Below are positions 12,401 to 59,879 of a DNA stretch of 64,000 nucleotides, piece after piece. Under the pieces are notes generated by a model, which did not search any database, was not told the DNA's origin, and saw nothing but the letters and a program-made list of their open reading frames with translations. Origin of the DNA: Imbricaverruca yamaguchii. Its lineage: Eukaryota > Arthropoda > Thecostraca > Neoverrucidae. Both the position numbers and the translations under genes were made by a program. Location of the stretch: NCBI GenBank assembly GCA_034440575.1, contig JAOTOL010001391.1:127501-191500 (forward strand). Reading direction: 5' to 3'. Numbering within the stretch: position 1 is the first letter of the stretch; every line of letters starts with the position of its first letter.

Positions 12401-13100
12401 CTGCAATTTGCTTTAATGATTTCTATATACACCAACTGTTTACTTTCTGACTGTATCTTGTATGGTTTTATGACAAATATTACAATGCACATCTAAGAAG
12501 TGCATTAATACGAGATCGTGAAACGATGTTTTACCGACCCACTTCCGCTACCTTAGGAATTTAGAACTGGCTAAAAAATGCACAATCATGAATTAACGTA
12601 AGGTACACTGAACTACAAAGCGATAGTGTCAATTGTTCAGAAGCTAGCGCAGATACATATCAGAGATTGGTCAAATGATCCTCTCCGTGCAGCAAAGTTG
12701 AACGAAGCTACCTAAATGAAGTGAGTAGAGTGTTGGAAGCCTCTGCAATAAAATAGTTATTTTAAGGTTATATTCCATAGAAGCTAAGTCTAAGGAATTG
12801 CATATATCCATACCAATAAATAGCATTAATATTTCACATTATCAGATTCATAACACCATCTGCCAGTTATAATTATGTCTCTGTCAGCTACGGTTCCTTT
12901 ACCCGAACATTTGATTGGAAGCTAAAAGGAAAGAAGTTGACAAACAGACAGGGGCTGCATTTTACCGATGCGCCTCTGTATGTACAGCTCCATTCTACCA
13001 AACAACACCAGCACCGTCAATATTGCTCACCATCACAAACACCAGCTCTCGATTCTTCGGCCTGGCGCAGACGAAGCTGTGCCTCTCCTTTTCTGGCATA
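9426..13100. other. No recognisable gene; includes a GC-rich block
   Basis: I see no conserved protein. 10,530-11,000 is a conspicuously GC-rich block with GCTGGC trinucleotide-like repetition near 10,660 that opens frames on both strands; none resembles a known family. 11,450-12,900 is AT-rich and featureless. The missing last DHTKD1 exon was looked for here and not found. Confidence 0.5.
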
Positions 13101-13109
13101 CGTGTTGAC

Positions 13110-13245
13110 GCCTGTGTCACTCCGTTCTGGAGCCTAAGTACGCACCTCACTGTCCGTTCTGGAGCCTAAGTATGCACCTCACTGTCCGTTCTGGAGCCTA
13201 AGTATGCGCCTCACTGTCCGTTCCGGAGTCTACGTATGCAGCGGA
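13110..13245. repeat. 33-bp minisatellite, about 4 copies
   Basis: Units of the form TCCGTTCTGGAGCCTAAGTA followed by TGCACCTCACTG repeat head to tail, with the last copy diverging. Confidence 0.85.
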
Positions 13246-14349
13246 GAGCCGGAGACGCGGGGCGGAATCATACAGATTTCCAGTACCTGCTCATCGACAA
13301 GCCAGGCGGCGAACAGAGGCTCCGCTGTCAGCCCCTGCTCACAATTAAGCGGTTTTCGGCAATCCGAGGGGGAGAAATTGACCACCGACAGACGAAACGG
13401 CCGTACCCGGTGCCGACGGCCTGTCGCGACATTCCATGAGGCGGCCGGCGGCCCGATCTCGGGCGCCAGCCATGCTGCAGCACGCTATCGCCTGACAACG
13501 GCTTCAGAGAGCCGCCAGAAGGCCCACCGGCCCGTCCACATGCACACCGTAGTGACGACCGGCTGTGGTGATCGAGAGGTGGCCGAGCTGAACGGCATCC
13601 TGCCAGCCACGACGGGCGGCCTCACACTTCTCGCCGAGACGAAGCCGGCTGCTGCCGGCACAAGGGCCAAACGAGACGCAGAGGTCGGGGTCGGGGTCGT
13701 GCCCAGACCTCCTGCCGCCCATCACACACGCCGTCGTCTTCTCGTCTGAAAGGAGACTTCACATAGTGCCAAGTGTGACAGCGTTTCGGGACATCCGTTT
13801 GTGCGCGTCGATCGGCGCGTGCCCTTTTGGCGCGGTTGGGTGGTGGCGCCAAACGGACGACCAAACACCAAACATTTGTTGGACGACCGCTGTCAACTCC
13901 CGACCGGGGCCGAGAGATGGTGCCTTGTGCGGATGATGGACTGAGGCCTGCACGCAACTCGGGGTCCATGTACCTCCATTGAGCAGTGGCTATGTAACCT
14001 CCTGGGTGGGGAGGGGGTACCACAACGCTTGGTACACACTCAAGTGATGGCAATACGCTCAAATTCGCAAAGGTGCTACGCAAGAGATTTCAAGGAGTAT
14101 GTCGAGAACATTTATTTCGTAGATGGGAGAGGGGAGGCATGTTCTACGCAGTTGTATTGCGGACGCAACAGTTTCCATGTAGAAGGTGGGTGAACGTTGC
14201 GCGCCCACCATGCCGGATCTGCCACCCCACCGATCCAATTGCTCCACCTGCAAACTGCAAAGGTCGTAGATCACCGCCACCACAGATCCTGTTTACCGTC
14301 GGCGGCCGACCCATGACATGACCGACACCTGACACTGCCGCCGACCAGG

Positions 14350-14455
14350 CCGCCGGGCGGACGGTACGGGGTAAAGGGGGTGAGGTGGGTGAGGGGGGTG
14401 AGGGGGGGTGAGGGGGTGAGGGGTTGAGGGGTGTGAGTGGGTGAGGGGGAGCGGT
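14350..14455. repeat. G-rich GGTGAGGGG tract
   Basis: Runs of three to seven G separated by TGA or T repeat for about 100 bp on the + strand. At least four G-runs per 30 nt give clear G-quadruplex potential. Confidence 0.75.
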
Positions 14456-14574
14456 GCATCGGGTCATGTACGGCATATTCGGGTGACGGTGTTAGGGCAC
14501 CTCACGTGTTCACGTCGCGGCGGCCGGTTGCGGTGTCCCGAGACGTGATGACGCTGTGGGCCGGTGGACGTGGA

Positions 14575-15325
14575 CGTCTCGCGGGACGCGTCTCCAGATA
14601 CACGTCTCGCGGACGCCACACGTCTCGCGATACACGTCTCCCGATACACGTCACGAGGACGCCATACGTCTCGCAATACACGTCTCGCGGACGCCACACG
14701 TCTCGCGATACACGTCTCGCGGGACGCGTCTCGCGATACACGTCTCCCGATACACGTCACGAGGACGCCATACGTCTCGCAATACACGTCTCGCGGACGC
14801 CACACGTCTCGCGATACACGTCTGCGGGACGCGTCTCGCGATACACGTCTCCCGATACACGTCACGCCAACGTTACACGTCTCGCGACGCCACACGTCTC
14901 GCGATACACGTCTCGCGGGACGCGTCTCGCGATACACGTCTCCCGATACACGTCTCGGGACGCCATACGTCTCGCAATACACGTCTCGCGGACGCCAGTT
15001 CCCGATGACGTCTCCGATACACGTCACAAGCCACACGTCTCGCGGACGCCACACGTCTCGCGATACACGTCTCGCGGGACGCGTCTCGCGATACACGTCT
15101 CCCGATACACGTCACGAGGACGCCATACGTCTCGCAATACACGTCTCGCGGACGCCACACGTCTCGCGATACACGTCTCGCGGGACGCGTCTCGCGATAC
15201 ACGTCTCCCGATACACGTCTCGCGGACGCCATACGTCTCGCAATACACGTCTCGCGGACGCCACACGTCTCCCGATGCACGTCTCCCGATACACGTCACG
15301 AGGACGCCATACGTCTCGCGGGACT
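14575..15325. repeat. CpG-saturated minisatellite with ~17-bp core and higher-order units
   Basis: Cores CGATACACGTCTC, CGCGGGACGCGTCTC and ACGAGGACGCCATACGTCTC alternate. Blocks of several cores recur as a higher-order unit of roughly 100-160 bp. Every core contains CGTCTC. Long open frames on both strands here are a by-product of the repeat. Confidence 0.9.
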
Positions 15326-15330
15326 CCCAC

Positions 15331-15389
15331 GCCGCGGCCGATAATTATCGGTCGAACCGCGGCAAACGGTGATTATAATCACCGTTTGC
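15331..15389. repeat. 28-bp and 14-bp perfect palindromes, nested stems
   Basis: 15362-15389 is a perfect palindrome whose half is GCAAACGGTGATTA. Just before it, CCGATAATTATCGG (15338-15351) is also perfect and is flanked by GCCGCGG/CCGCGGC arms (15331-15337, 15356-15362). It lies exactly at the border between two different tandem arrays. Confidence 0.85.
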
Positions 15390-15429
15390 GTGCCTTAGTG
15401 GGCGGCGAATGACATCATGGTCGGCAAAC

Positions 15430-15665
15430 AGCAACACCTCTCAGAAAATAATTGGTCAATCGGTCGAAGATGAAGGAGGGATTAGTCACCATGATTAATG
15501 ACCATTATTGGTCAATCGTACGGGGCTGGAGGATAGATTAGTCACCATGATTTATGATCATCAGTGGTCAATCGGTGGGAAACGAAGGATTAGTTACCAT
15601 AACTAATGACCACTATTGGTTGGAGATGGAGGATGGATCAGTCACCATGACTAATGACCTGATTG
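15430..15665. repeat. ~60-bp repeat with TGACCA/TGGTCA dyads, 4 copies
   Basis: Each unit contains a TAGTCACCATGA block, an AATGACCA block and TTGGTCAATCG, so each has an internal inverted repeat. Units diverge by several bases. Confidence 0.75.
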
Positions 15666-15899
15666 ACCTGTCGGACCTCGATTGAGATGGCGCCAGGGGT
15701 GGTGGGGAGAGTGTTACGAGTGCGTTATGTTGGCCGGGCTGGGTGGAGCTGTGAGTGGAAAATGGAACTACGGGATGGAGGTGAGGAATACAAGCATCAA
15801 TGAGACGATAGGTAAAAAAGTTGAGGTGTAAGATGAATGATATGCGGATAGGTCGGTTAAATTGAGGCATGAGACAAAATGAGAGGTGAAGGCATCCGG

Positions 15900-16080
15900 T
15901 AAGGTAAGACGAGCGCAGACGAGATGAAGCAATACGATGAAGACGAGACGAAGGTATACGAATATGTAAGTAACACAAGATGAAGACGAGATGAAGGCGT
16001 ATGAAGATGCAAGTAAAATAAGACGAAGACCGAGATGAAGGTATATGAAGTTGTAAGCAAAACAAGATGAAGACGTGAGG
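15900..16080. repeat. Purine-rich ~45-bp repeat
   Basis: Three or so copies of GATGAAGACGAGATGAAGG followed by a TATGAA(G/T)(A/T)TG(C/T)AAGTAA block. Strong purine bias on the + strand. Confidence 0.7.
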
Positions 16081-16501
16081 GGTGACATGGAAAATTACTT
16101 GACGGCGCAACATGGGGCGGGGTGAGAAGTGCATGTCTTTACGTAGGACTTGGTGAATGAGATTATAGCTGAGAGCTTGGCACAGCTCCGATGGTGTTCA
16201 TGTTCTTGACGTAGCGGATCAAATCGTGCCATATTCCCGGACAACACGGAGTGTGAGCTGCTGAGCCGATGCCTCCAAACCCCACCCCGTACACGCTTCG
16301 TTCCGTTGTCATGCAAGGCGCTGTAACGTCCTCCGCGGTTCCCAGCCAATACATCCACCGCCGACCATCTCCATAGAAAACACCGTTAGAGCTGACATAA
16401 GTCGCTGCAGCCCAGTGCGTCGTGCACATTCCGTCACAACAGCCAAATATCAAACCCACGCCATATCAACACACGTCTATCGACTATGAAATGTTCCCGG
16501 A

Positions 16502-16682
16502 AGAAGAACTTTGGGTTCTTTTACGACGCATGCAGCCGCCAGGTCAAATAGCGTCGCCAACCTTTCACACCGATTGGTCGCGGGTGGACTCGGTAATGCC
16601 GCCGCCGCCGGTTGTAAGATTAGAACCCACAATCGTACGATCAAGCGTCGGACATTATACCAACTGAGCTACCGCGGCCCCC
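16502..16682 (-). mobile_element. tRNA-derived SINE (family B), 15-bp target duplication
   Basis: On the minus strand the element starts GGGGCCGCGGTAGCTCAG (box A TAGCTCAGTTGGT) and has box B GGGTTCTAATC, so it derives from a tRNA. Downstream is the GGCGACGCTATTTGACC region shared with copies at 21199, 36345 and 40512. TGAAATGTTCCCGGA/TGAAATGTTCCTGGA flank it (16487-16501, 16683-16697), one mismatch. Confidence 0.85.
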
Positions 16683-16854
16683 TGAAATGTTCCTGGATAT
16701 CCGGTGACACACATTACACCATGGTGACGCAGAAGTCAGATGAGAGGTATGCCAGCTGCACGTGCAATCGGTGCTGATACTGTGCATCGCACATGGCTGC
16801 ACTCCCAGGCCGGGGGCTGGACCATGGCAATGAGGGGTGATGTGGCCGATCCGA

Positions 16855-16940
16855 GTGTCAGGGTAATCCGAGTGTGAAGGTGATCAGAGTGTGAAGGTGA
16901 TCAGAGTGTGAGGGCGATCAGAGTGTCAGGGCGATCATGA
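16855..16940. repeat. ~19-bp repeat, about 5 copies
   Basis: Units GATCAGAGTGTGAAGGT and GATCAGAGTGTCAGGGC follow each other. Confidence 0.8.
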
Positions 16941-16989
16941 AGGTGGTCTCGTGTCGCCGGTATCGCAGAGCAAGCAGTGTTCGCTATTA

Positions 16990-18030
16990 CACACTGAAGA
17001 GGTCCGCATAAAGAGCAGAGATACAATGCGAGCAGCTAACGACAGTACCCTTCTCACCAACACCATAAATGACAGACGCCACACTGCACTCTCGATCTGA
17101 ACACCACCCGCAACTGGATTCGCCGAGCACCTTCAGTGCTCTCCTGGCCAAGCTCGGTCTCGCCCGCTCGCTCCACCACATCTCGTTGTCTCCTCACGGA
17201 CGCTCAGAATGTGTGCGCCTCTCACCGCAATGGCCCAATCGCTTATGTTGGCTTTGCCTATGGCAGACTGAGGAAGTGACTGAGTGACTGCAGTTGACTT
17301 GGCCGAACTGACTCAACGCGGCTCACATGGTGACTGCCTTTCGGCGGCACAATCGCAGCCGGCGCCTCCCCTGAGAATTCCCGGCCGGCTGCACCGGCAG
17401 CGGAACAAAGCAAAACGTGTCGGTGCGTTGTCCGGTTGCAAGGGAACTCGAAATTCCGTACTCCCGTGTGACAAGATCGATAGAAAAGGAACAGCTTGTC
17501 AACAGCCAGACGCCGTACTGCTGATCATGGACCAGTGCCGGAGCGTTGAGAGCTTAACATAAGCTGTTCATTCTCCACAAATAGCATGTTGATGGTAAAG
17601 TAACGATTCCTCCTCAGTTGGCAATGACCAAAAACCAGCATGAGGCACTTATAGGCGCGCTCAATGGGCGAGGACGAGTGTCAAAAGCACAAGCACAGTC
17701 GAACCTCTGTGTATAACAATCAGAGGCTCATTGCTTTGAGTCTGACCACGCGCCTCCATGCGTGCACACATAACGGAAGATACTTCGGTTGCGATACCTT
17801 CACCAAACTGCATTACCAAAGGCAACATTTAAAAAAAGTTTCGGTGCGTTATATCTATAGGGCTGCTGCCGGTATGAGAATGCTGTCAGCTCGAATCTTC
17901 GTGCAACCGCATTTCCTCGGATGTATTCATGTTACCCCGTTTGTCAAGCATGTATGGAGAACTAAAGTGATTTGGGACTCTAAACATTCAAGTTGCATCA
18001 CTGAAAGCAGAAGCAATGAATCACCATCCT
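16990..18030. other. No recognisable gene
   Basis: Unique sequence of mixed composition. Open frames under 100 codons only, none resembling a known protein. Confidence 0.45.
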
Positions 18031-18095
18031 CTCGGAACCGAACCCGAGCTCCCGGAGTACCGTCCAGCCACTACACCAGCGAGCCACGGAGATGG
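18025..18095 (-). repeat. Possible tRNA-derived SINE head
   Basis: The minus strand reads GCTGGTGTAGTGGCTGG (box A-like), then 20-odd nt later CGGGTTCGGTTCCGAG (box B). Spacing fits pol III internal promoters, but I could not define the ends. Confidence 0.45.
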
Positions 18096-18359
18096 AGCCC
18101 CAGCACCAGCTGCCGTGCGAGAAGCGTGACTGCCTCAATTTCAGTTTCAAAAGCGTCATTGGTGGGTTGGGTCGGACCGGGTCGGGTAGGCCCTACCCGC
18201 CCGGCTCAGGTGAACTCCGCGCCATACACACAGGAGCGGACTCGTTCGGGCTTCGGCCCCGCTCCTGATGACAAGCATAGGGCGCCACTGGGGACGCTGG
18301 ACGAGCGAGGGCAGCAGGTCGGCGGGAAGAGGCACTTCCCGCCGGCTGCTGGGAAATAA

Positions 18360-18525
18360 CTACCAAGTGGGAGTCCTCGGCTGCGGGGACAGAACTCCCA
18401 AGTGGGACTTCCCGGCTGCGGGAACAGAACTCCCAAGTGGGAGTCCTCGGCTGCGGGGACAGAACTCCCAAGTGGGAGACCTCGGCTGCGGGGACAGAAC
18501 TCCCAAGTGGGACTCCCCTGGTGCG
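18360..18525. repeat. 36-bp minisatellite, about 5 copies
   Basis: Units ACTCCCAAGTGGGAGTCCTC plus GGCTGCGGGGACAGA repeat head to tail. Each holds the palindrome CTCCCAAGTGGGAG. Confidence 0.85.
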
Positions 18526-18619
18526 GGCACAAGACCTGCGCACCAAAACGCTGGAGGGAGTTTGCGGACCGATCGCAGCCACGCTCCACTGACAACCCGT
18601 GAAGACATGTACCAAACCT

Positions 18620-19870
18620 CGAACTGGGTGCGCTATGCCATATTCTGAGATATAACAGGTGTCACACTGTGCCGCGGCCCCTACGCTTATGTCGGCTCAT
18701 ACCGGCTTACGTCGGCTTACGCCTCACGGACGTCACGCTCAGTACATGCCGCATACAGCCTAATATCATGAGGGATGGCTCACATCTGCGACTGCCAGGC
18801 TCTGGTGCGTGTGTGCCACGTGGTGCATGACGTCACAGTCAGTCGGCAGTGGCTGAGAAGGACGGAGGGCGCCCGCTGCCGTCTGCGACCCACCGCCATG
18901 TGCTTTGTAGGCTGCCCGCGCGCATGAATGTCGCCGCGTACGCCTTTCTTTGAACACATCGTGCGTGCTTTCGTTGCAAAAATTGCGATTACAATTGTCA
19001 ACTATCGACGTAAAAGAGCAGATCTGCCACGGGGTGGGAAAAATAGAACCTGAAATGCTGCATTACACTGTTGAACGCCGCGGAAAGTTCGCCGCCAGCG
19101 GAAAAGCAGCCGAGAACCTATTCCTTTTAGCAAAGATTAAGCACTTGGTATACAGACTATTTTGAAAAAAGTTGGTGAAATTATGGTGAAAAGAACGCAG
19201 CTCATTCTCCGTGAAAAAGTATCAAGCAAAACTATGCAACAAAAAGTATTTCCAATTCCAAAATGGTGAAAGTCGGGTCACACCACTCAGTAGACTCCCT
19301 CGGATTTGCCTTCGCCTGTTATAATCGGCGGTGGAAATATTCATGCACTTCATTTTTCGGAGGGACTCAAAACCCCGCCGTTTCCACTCCACGCAATATC
19401 ATGTAGGCATCCATGCACGCATAAACGCTCCAGCTGAGAGCCACTGGCTGCCATCTGTATGGTTAGCTGTCGGCGCGTGAATGCTGCCGCATACACTCTT
19501 CTTTGAATACAGATCGACAGTAGTCGAGAAAAAATATATGAATGAGGAATTTTTTTTTCAGATGGGGGACAGGGTTTTCAAATTTTGAAATTTTCACGCA
19601 AAGCAGAAATTAGGATTGATAGAACATAACTGAAATATTTCACAAAATTTGTATTCATTTTTCAATCTTGAACCATTATCAGGCAAGATGATTCAACTTT
19701 CGGAGGGAGGTGAGATGCATAAAAAAGTTGTGGCTCGACGTTTTCAATGTGGGCACACATGTGTGTTCCCAAAGGTACATAAGGATCCATCCATGCCCCA
19801 ATCACCTCATCTAAGTTCCATCCCTGTACATGAGCGCATACTTTGAGCTTCGGAAAATGGGAAATCGTAT
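18620..19870. other. No recognisable gene
   Basis: AT-rich unique sequence. Two similar segments near 18,900-18,960 and 19,440-19,510 (GCGCATGAATG.CGCCGC and GCGCGTGAATGCTGCCGC, then TTTCTTTGAA/TTCTTTGAAT) suggest a diverged duplicate, but nothing coding. Confidence 0.4.
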
Positions 19871-19871
19871 A

Positions 19872-19881
19872 TATGTATATA

Positions 19882-19946
<65 letters not shown>
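19872..19946. repeat. (TA)n microsatellite
   Basis: About 70 bp of near-pure TA repeats. Confidence 0.95.
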
Positions 19947-19947
<1 letters not shown>

Positions 19948-20104
19948 CAGAGCGAAATAAACTTGTCATTGGACATTTGTGTTTCGTATTCTATTCATAT
20001 ATGAAGTAGATATTATTGCCAACGCCCGTCTGGCAAACATGTATCTTCGCACCAGCACTGTGGTCCATTACATCATGGAAATGATGCAGCGAGTGCGTAG
20101 CTGC

Positions 20105-20167
20105 TGCAGCGGTCCACTCCCCAGTGGACCGCTGCAATGGCACCCTCGCGAGAGCTCGGCTCTCGCG
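20105..20167. repeat. Two adjacent perfect hairpins
   Basis: TGCAGCGGTCCACT (20105-20118) pairs with 20123-20136 around CCCC. CGCGAGAGC (20147-20155) pairs with 20159-20167 around TCG. In DHTKD1 orientation they lie about 90-150 nt after the exon 17 donor. Confidence 0.75.
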
Positions 20168-20257
20168 GAGACGTCACCCCCTCCCGGTCAAGCACACACG
20201 CACACACACGCACACACACACTCCTGCCGAGAGCCCGGCTGGCTGGCCGCCACTCAC

Positions 20258-56726
<36,469 letters not shown>

Positions 56727-57083
56727 TATGTGCCTGTGGACATCAAACTAGACTGAGAACAACACCTCATCATGGGTCAATCCAACATAATTGGCCAGAG
56801 ACAATATGCCCAATGTATCACATCCATTGCTTATCTGGGATTTTGGTTACCCTGACTTTGCTCATTTAGTGCCAGTACATCTAATATCATACCAACTGAA
56901 GGCCCAATGCCTATTCATTTTTCTGAGCATTTTGAGACTGCTGCTTTGCCTTTCAGAAACATACAGGAACACATATCAGTTGCAAGTTGCTTTGATTGAT
57001 CAAATGCCAAAGATCAGAAATTCCCAGAAATTGGAGGACTTCTGATCCATTTTTCAAAGTGAATGCACATGGAATGTCTAACG

Positions 57084-59623
57084 TTTTTGGCTGGTTGATG
57101 TCAGTTTTAGCCTACAAGAACCAAACAAATAATGGCATGTAGCTTAGGTGGCAAAATGGATTCATTTTGAATGCTACAATTGGAATGCAAAATGATGCTC
57201 ACAATTTTTTTACTGATGAAGTTCTACCACTCCTCAAATGATGACATTATTTTTTTTTCCCTCAAAGTGTATGGCCCAATTGTTGGCTTAAATATTTGCT
57301 TTCTGCCATTTTCTGACATGATATGAATCAATTTCATATTAATTTCTGTAGGAAGCAAAAACTTAACAAAAACTGGTAAATCTGTATTTTCAGAAATAAA
57401 AAAAAAAAATCTTAGGATCTTCTTCCAATTGAACTTTAAGAAGTGTGGCCAAACTGATGTGACACTCATTTGCTCTACAAATGTTGTAAGTTGGAGGAGT
57501 TGGAAGGCAAAATCATACCCAAAAAGATGTTTTGAGTTTGGAAATATAGCATAAAAATAAGACTGTAAAAGTGTGACAAAGCCTAACTTTAGCATATCAG
57601 AAAAGAAGCATTATTCTTTAGCTTCACACATTTTTATTTCCATATTCCAACTATAAAATAACCAAGCCCAACACAGCCAAACCTGTTATTGAAGGATAAT
57701 TATTTTTGAAAAGTCTTATAATTATAACAAGACAAAATCAAAACCAAACACCTGACCAAAGGAAACCAAAATGAATGCTTGGCTGCTTTACAGAGGTAAA
57801 TATCAATATAAAGGTCATCAATTCAAAATTAAAGTTAACCACAGCAGAACAAGGTTAAGAGTCATTCTTCACCAACAGGATTAGAACACTGGAACCAGCT
57901 GCCAGATACCATTGTCAGTAGCAGCACATTGAACATCTTTAAAAATGGCATAGACAATCATTATAAGAATAAAGGGCTTGCTTTTCAGTATTAGAGGGAG
58001 GGCTGATCAACAGATTTGGTGGGCAACAGGTTGAGTGTACAGAGTGCAACCAAGAAGGGCCCTTGTGGATGATAGTTGCACTAACCTTTTATGTCTTTAT
58101 GTCTGATGCCTTTATAATTTGTCTTGTGAATACCTAAAAGCACAATAATACCAACTGTCCTACAAAGGAGCAATTCAGGTTGAAGACCTTACATCTCAAG
58201 AAGCAATAAGGGCATGACAATGAGTCACATAATGCAATAATAATGCAAAATTACCACAAAATGAAGAAGAGCAAATATAACCTAGCCTAACCTACTACTA
58301 TTAGATTACCTAAAACCTACTAATGTTATATCACATAATAGGATTACATCATCAAAGGAGTCATCAACATTAACCATATTAATGCTGAGTGAGGTGATTT
58401 TAAATAGTTAACATTTTGCTAATATGTGATTTAACCACAATTGTAGATGAAACTGCTATGTAAGCTTAACAAGTCCAGTTCAAACCTTTCATTCTCAATT
58501 TGTGTTTCAAGGGCCTTTTTATATAAATATAATTAACCACATCTGGAGGCCACATCTCTCACCTGGTGAGAGAACCAGGTGAGAGGCTGCTAAATGGTAC
58601 TTGGGGTAACCATGAGATGAGCTTTACACACATTTTACCTCTATGAAGCATGCAAATGGGTTAGGTTTGGTTACATTAGGTTATGCTTTTGTTGTAAGTT
58701 ATATTTTGTGTTTGGATATTCCTAATTTTAAGTTTTTATTCAAGAACAGTTCAAGCTACATTGAGTTAGGTTACATTAGGTTATGTTTTAACTAGAATTC
58801 TTAGGAAAAAATGTTTGGAATAGTTTTTGCATTCCAAAATATATATATTGCATGTAAGATTATGTTAGGTTAGGTTAAGTTGCATTTTTTTTCATTTTGT
58901 ATGTTTCTTTTTATGCTATATAACAACCCCATTTTTTAGTGTTACCATGCCTCCAAACTGAAAAGCATGCATTTGTAGAGGAAATGAGTCATCATATCTT
59001 AAGCACATTCATAAATATTGCATTGGGAAACAAAATTCCAAGAAATCAAAAATACCTTAAAACCAAAATTTGCTGTACATTTTAGTCAACTTAATTCCTT
59101 TCAGTTTATGTCTGATTATATCCATGAACATTGCCACATATTTTGGATGAGGAGTAGGAACATTTTTGTGTCATTTTCCTATTCAATGTCATAGACATAA
59201 TGCACAATTTTACAAAGTTTGGAAGGATGCATTCAATCCTTAGAATGCATCCCACCCTCACACCTCCAAAGAAAAGTTTCAACATTTTCAAAAGTAAAAC
59301 AAAACATAACCTTACATTACCAAACCAGTACAATTGCAGTTGAAGGTAATTTCTGCTTCCTTGGAATTTCCTTTTATGACAATGATTATGAATGTGTTGA
59401 ACATTATGTAAACACTTATTTCCTTTGCAAATGCATACATTTCAGTTGGGAGGAAAAACACCACCAAAGAGTGGCTTTTAGTTGGGAAACATAACAAAAA
59501 GTAATGCTTAAAGTAAAAAAAAAAATGCAACATGGCCTATCCCATCCTAGCCTATGCAAGAAAGCAATTGAATAATTTGATAATTTTTATTTTGCTCTCA
59601 AATTTTCTAATAAAATACCTAAA
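57084..59623. other. 2.5-kb tract with no CG dinucleotide, just upstream of exon 1
   Basis: Reading every line, I find no CG between ACG at 57,081-57,083 and ACG at 59,623-59,625. The tract is about two-thirds A+T, so tens of CGs would be expected by chance. GTTAGGTT/AACCTAA words are frequent. No gene is visible in it. CpG returns abruptly after about 59,840. Confidence 0.9.
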
Positions 59624-59879
59624 CGAACCTAAGCTAGGCTAATCTAAGCTAACCCATAGTCTTTTTTTAAAGAACAAACTCAGTACAAATTATAATTGTT
59701 CTACTTTTCCAGCTAACTACCAAACCCTAACCGTACCTGACTTAACCAAGTCTAACCCCTGAGTGATTTATGAAGGTGAAATGTGTGCAAAACTTGTCTT
59801 GTAGTTACCTTAAACTCCAATAATACCCCATGGACTTTACAACACTTTTTCCCTCGCATGCCTATTTCATCTGATTTGT

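Noticed and set aside
14437..15412. Frames of 210-311 codons rich in TRLAIHVSR or RRVSRDV
   Set aside because: Products of the CGTCTC minisatellite, open on both strands simultaneously; not proteins.
16163..16459. 98-codon minus-strand frame (GLIFGCCDGM, YGDGRRWMYWLG)
   Set aside because: Looks somewhat protein-like, but I recognise no family, and there is no splice or codon-bias support; not reported as a gene.
58660..59650. TTAGG-like words suggesting interstitial arthropod telomere repeats
   Set aside because: GGTTAGGTT words are scattered, not tandem; no run longer than two units.
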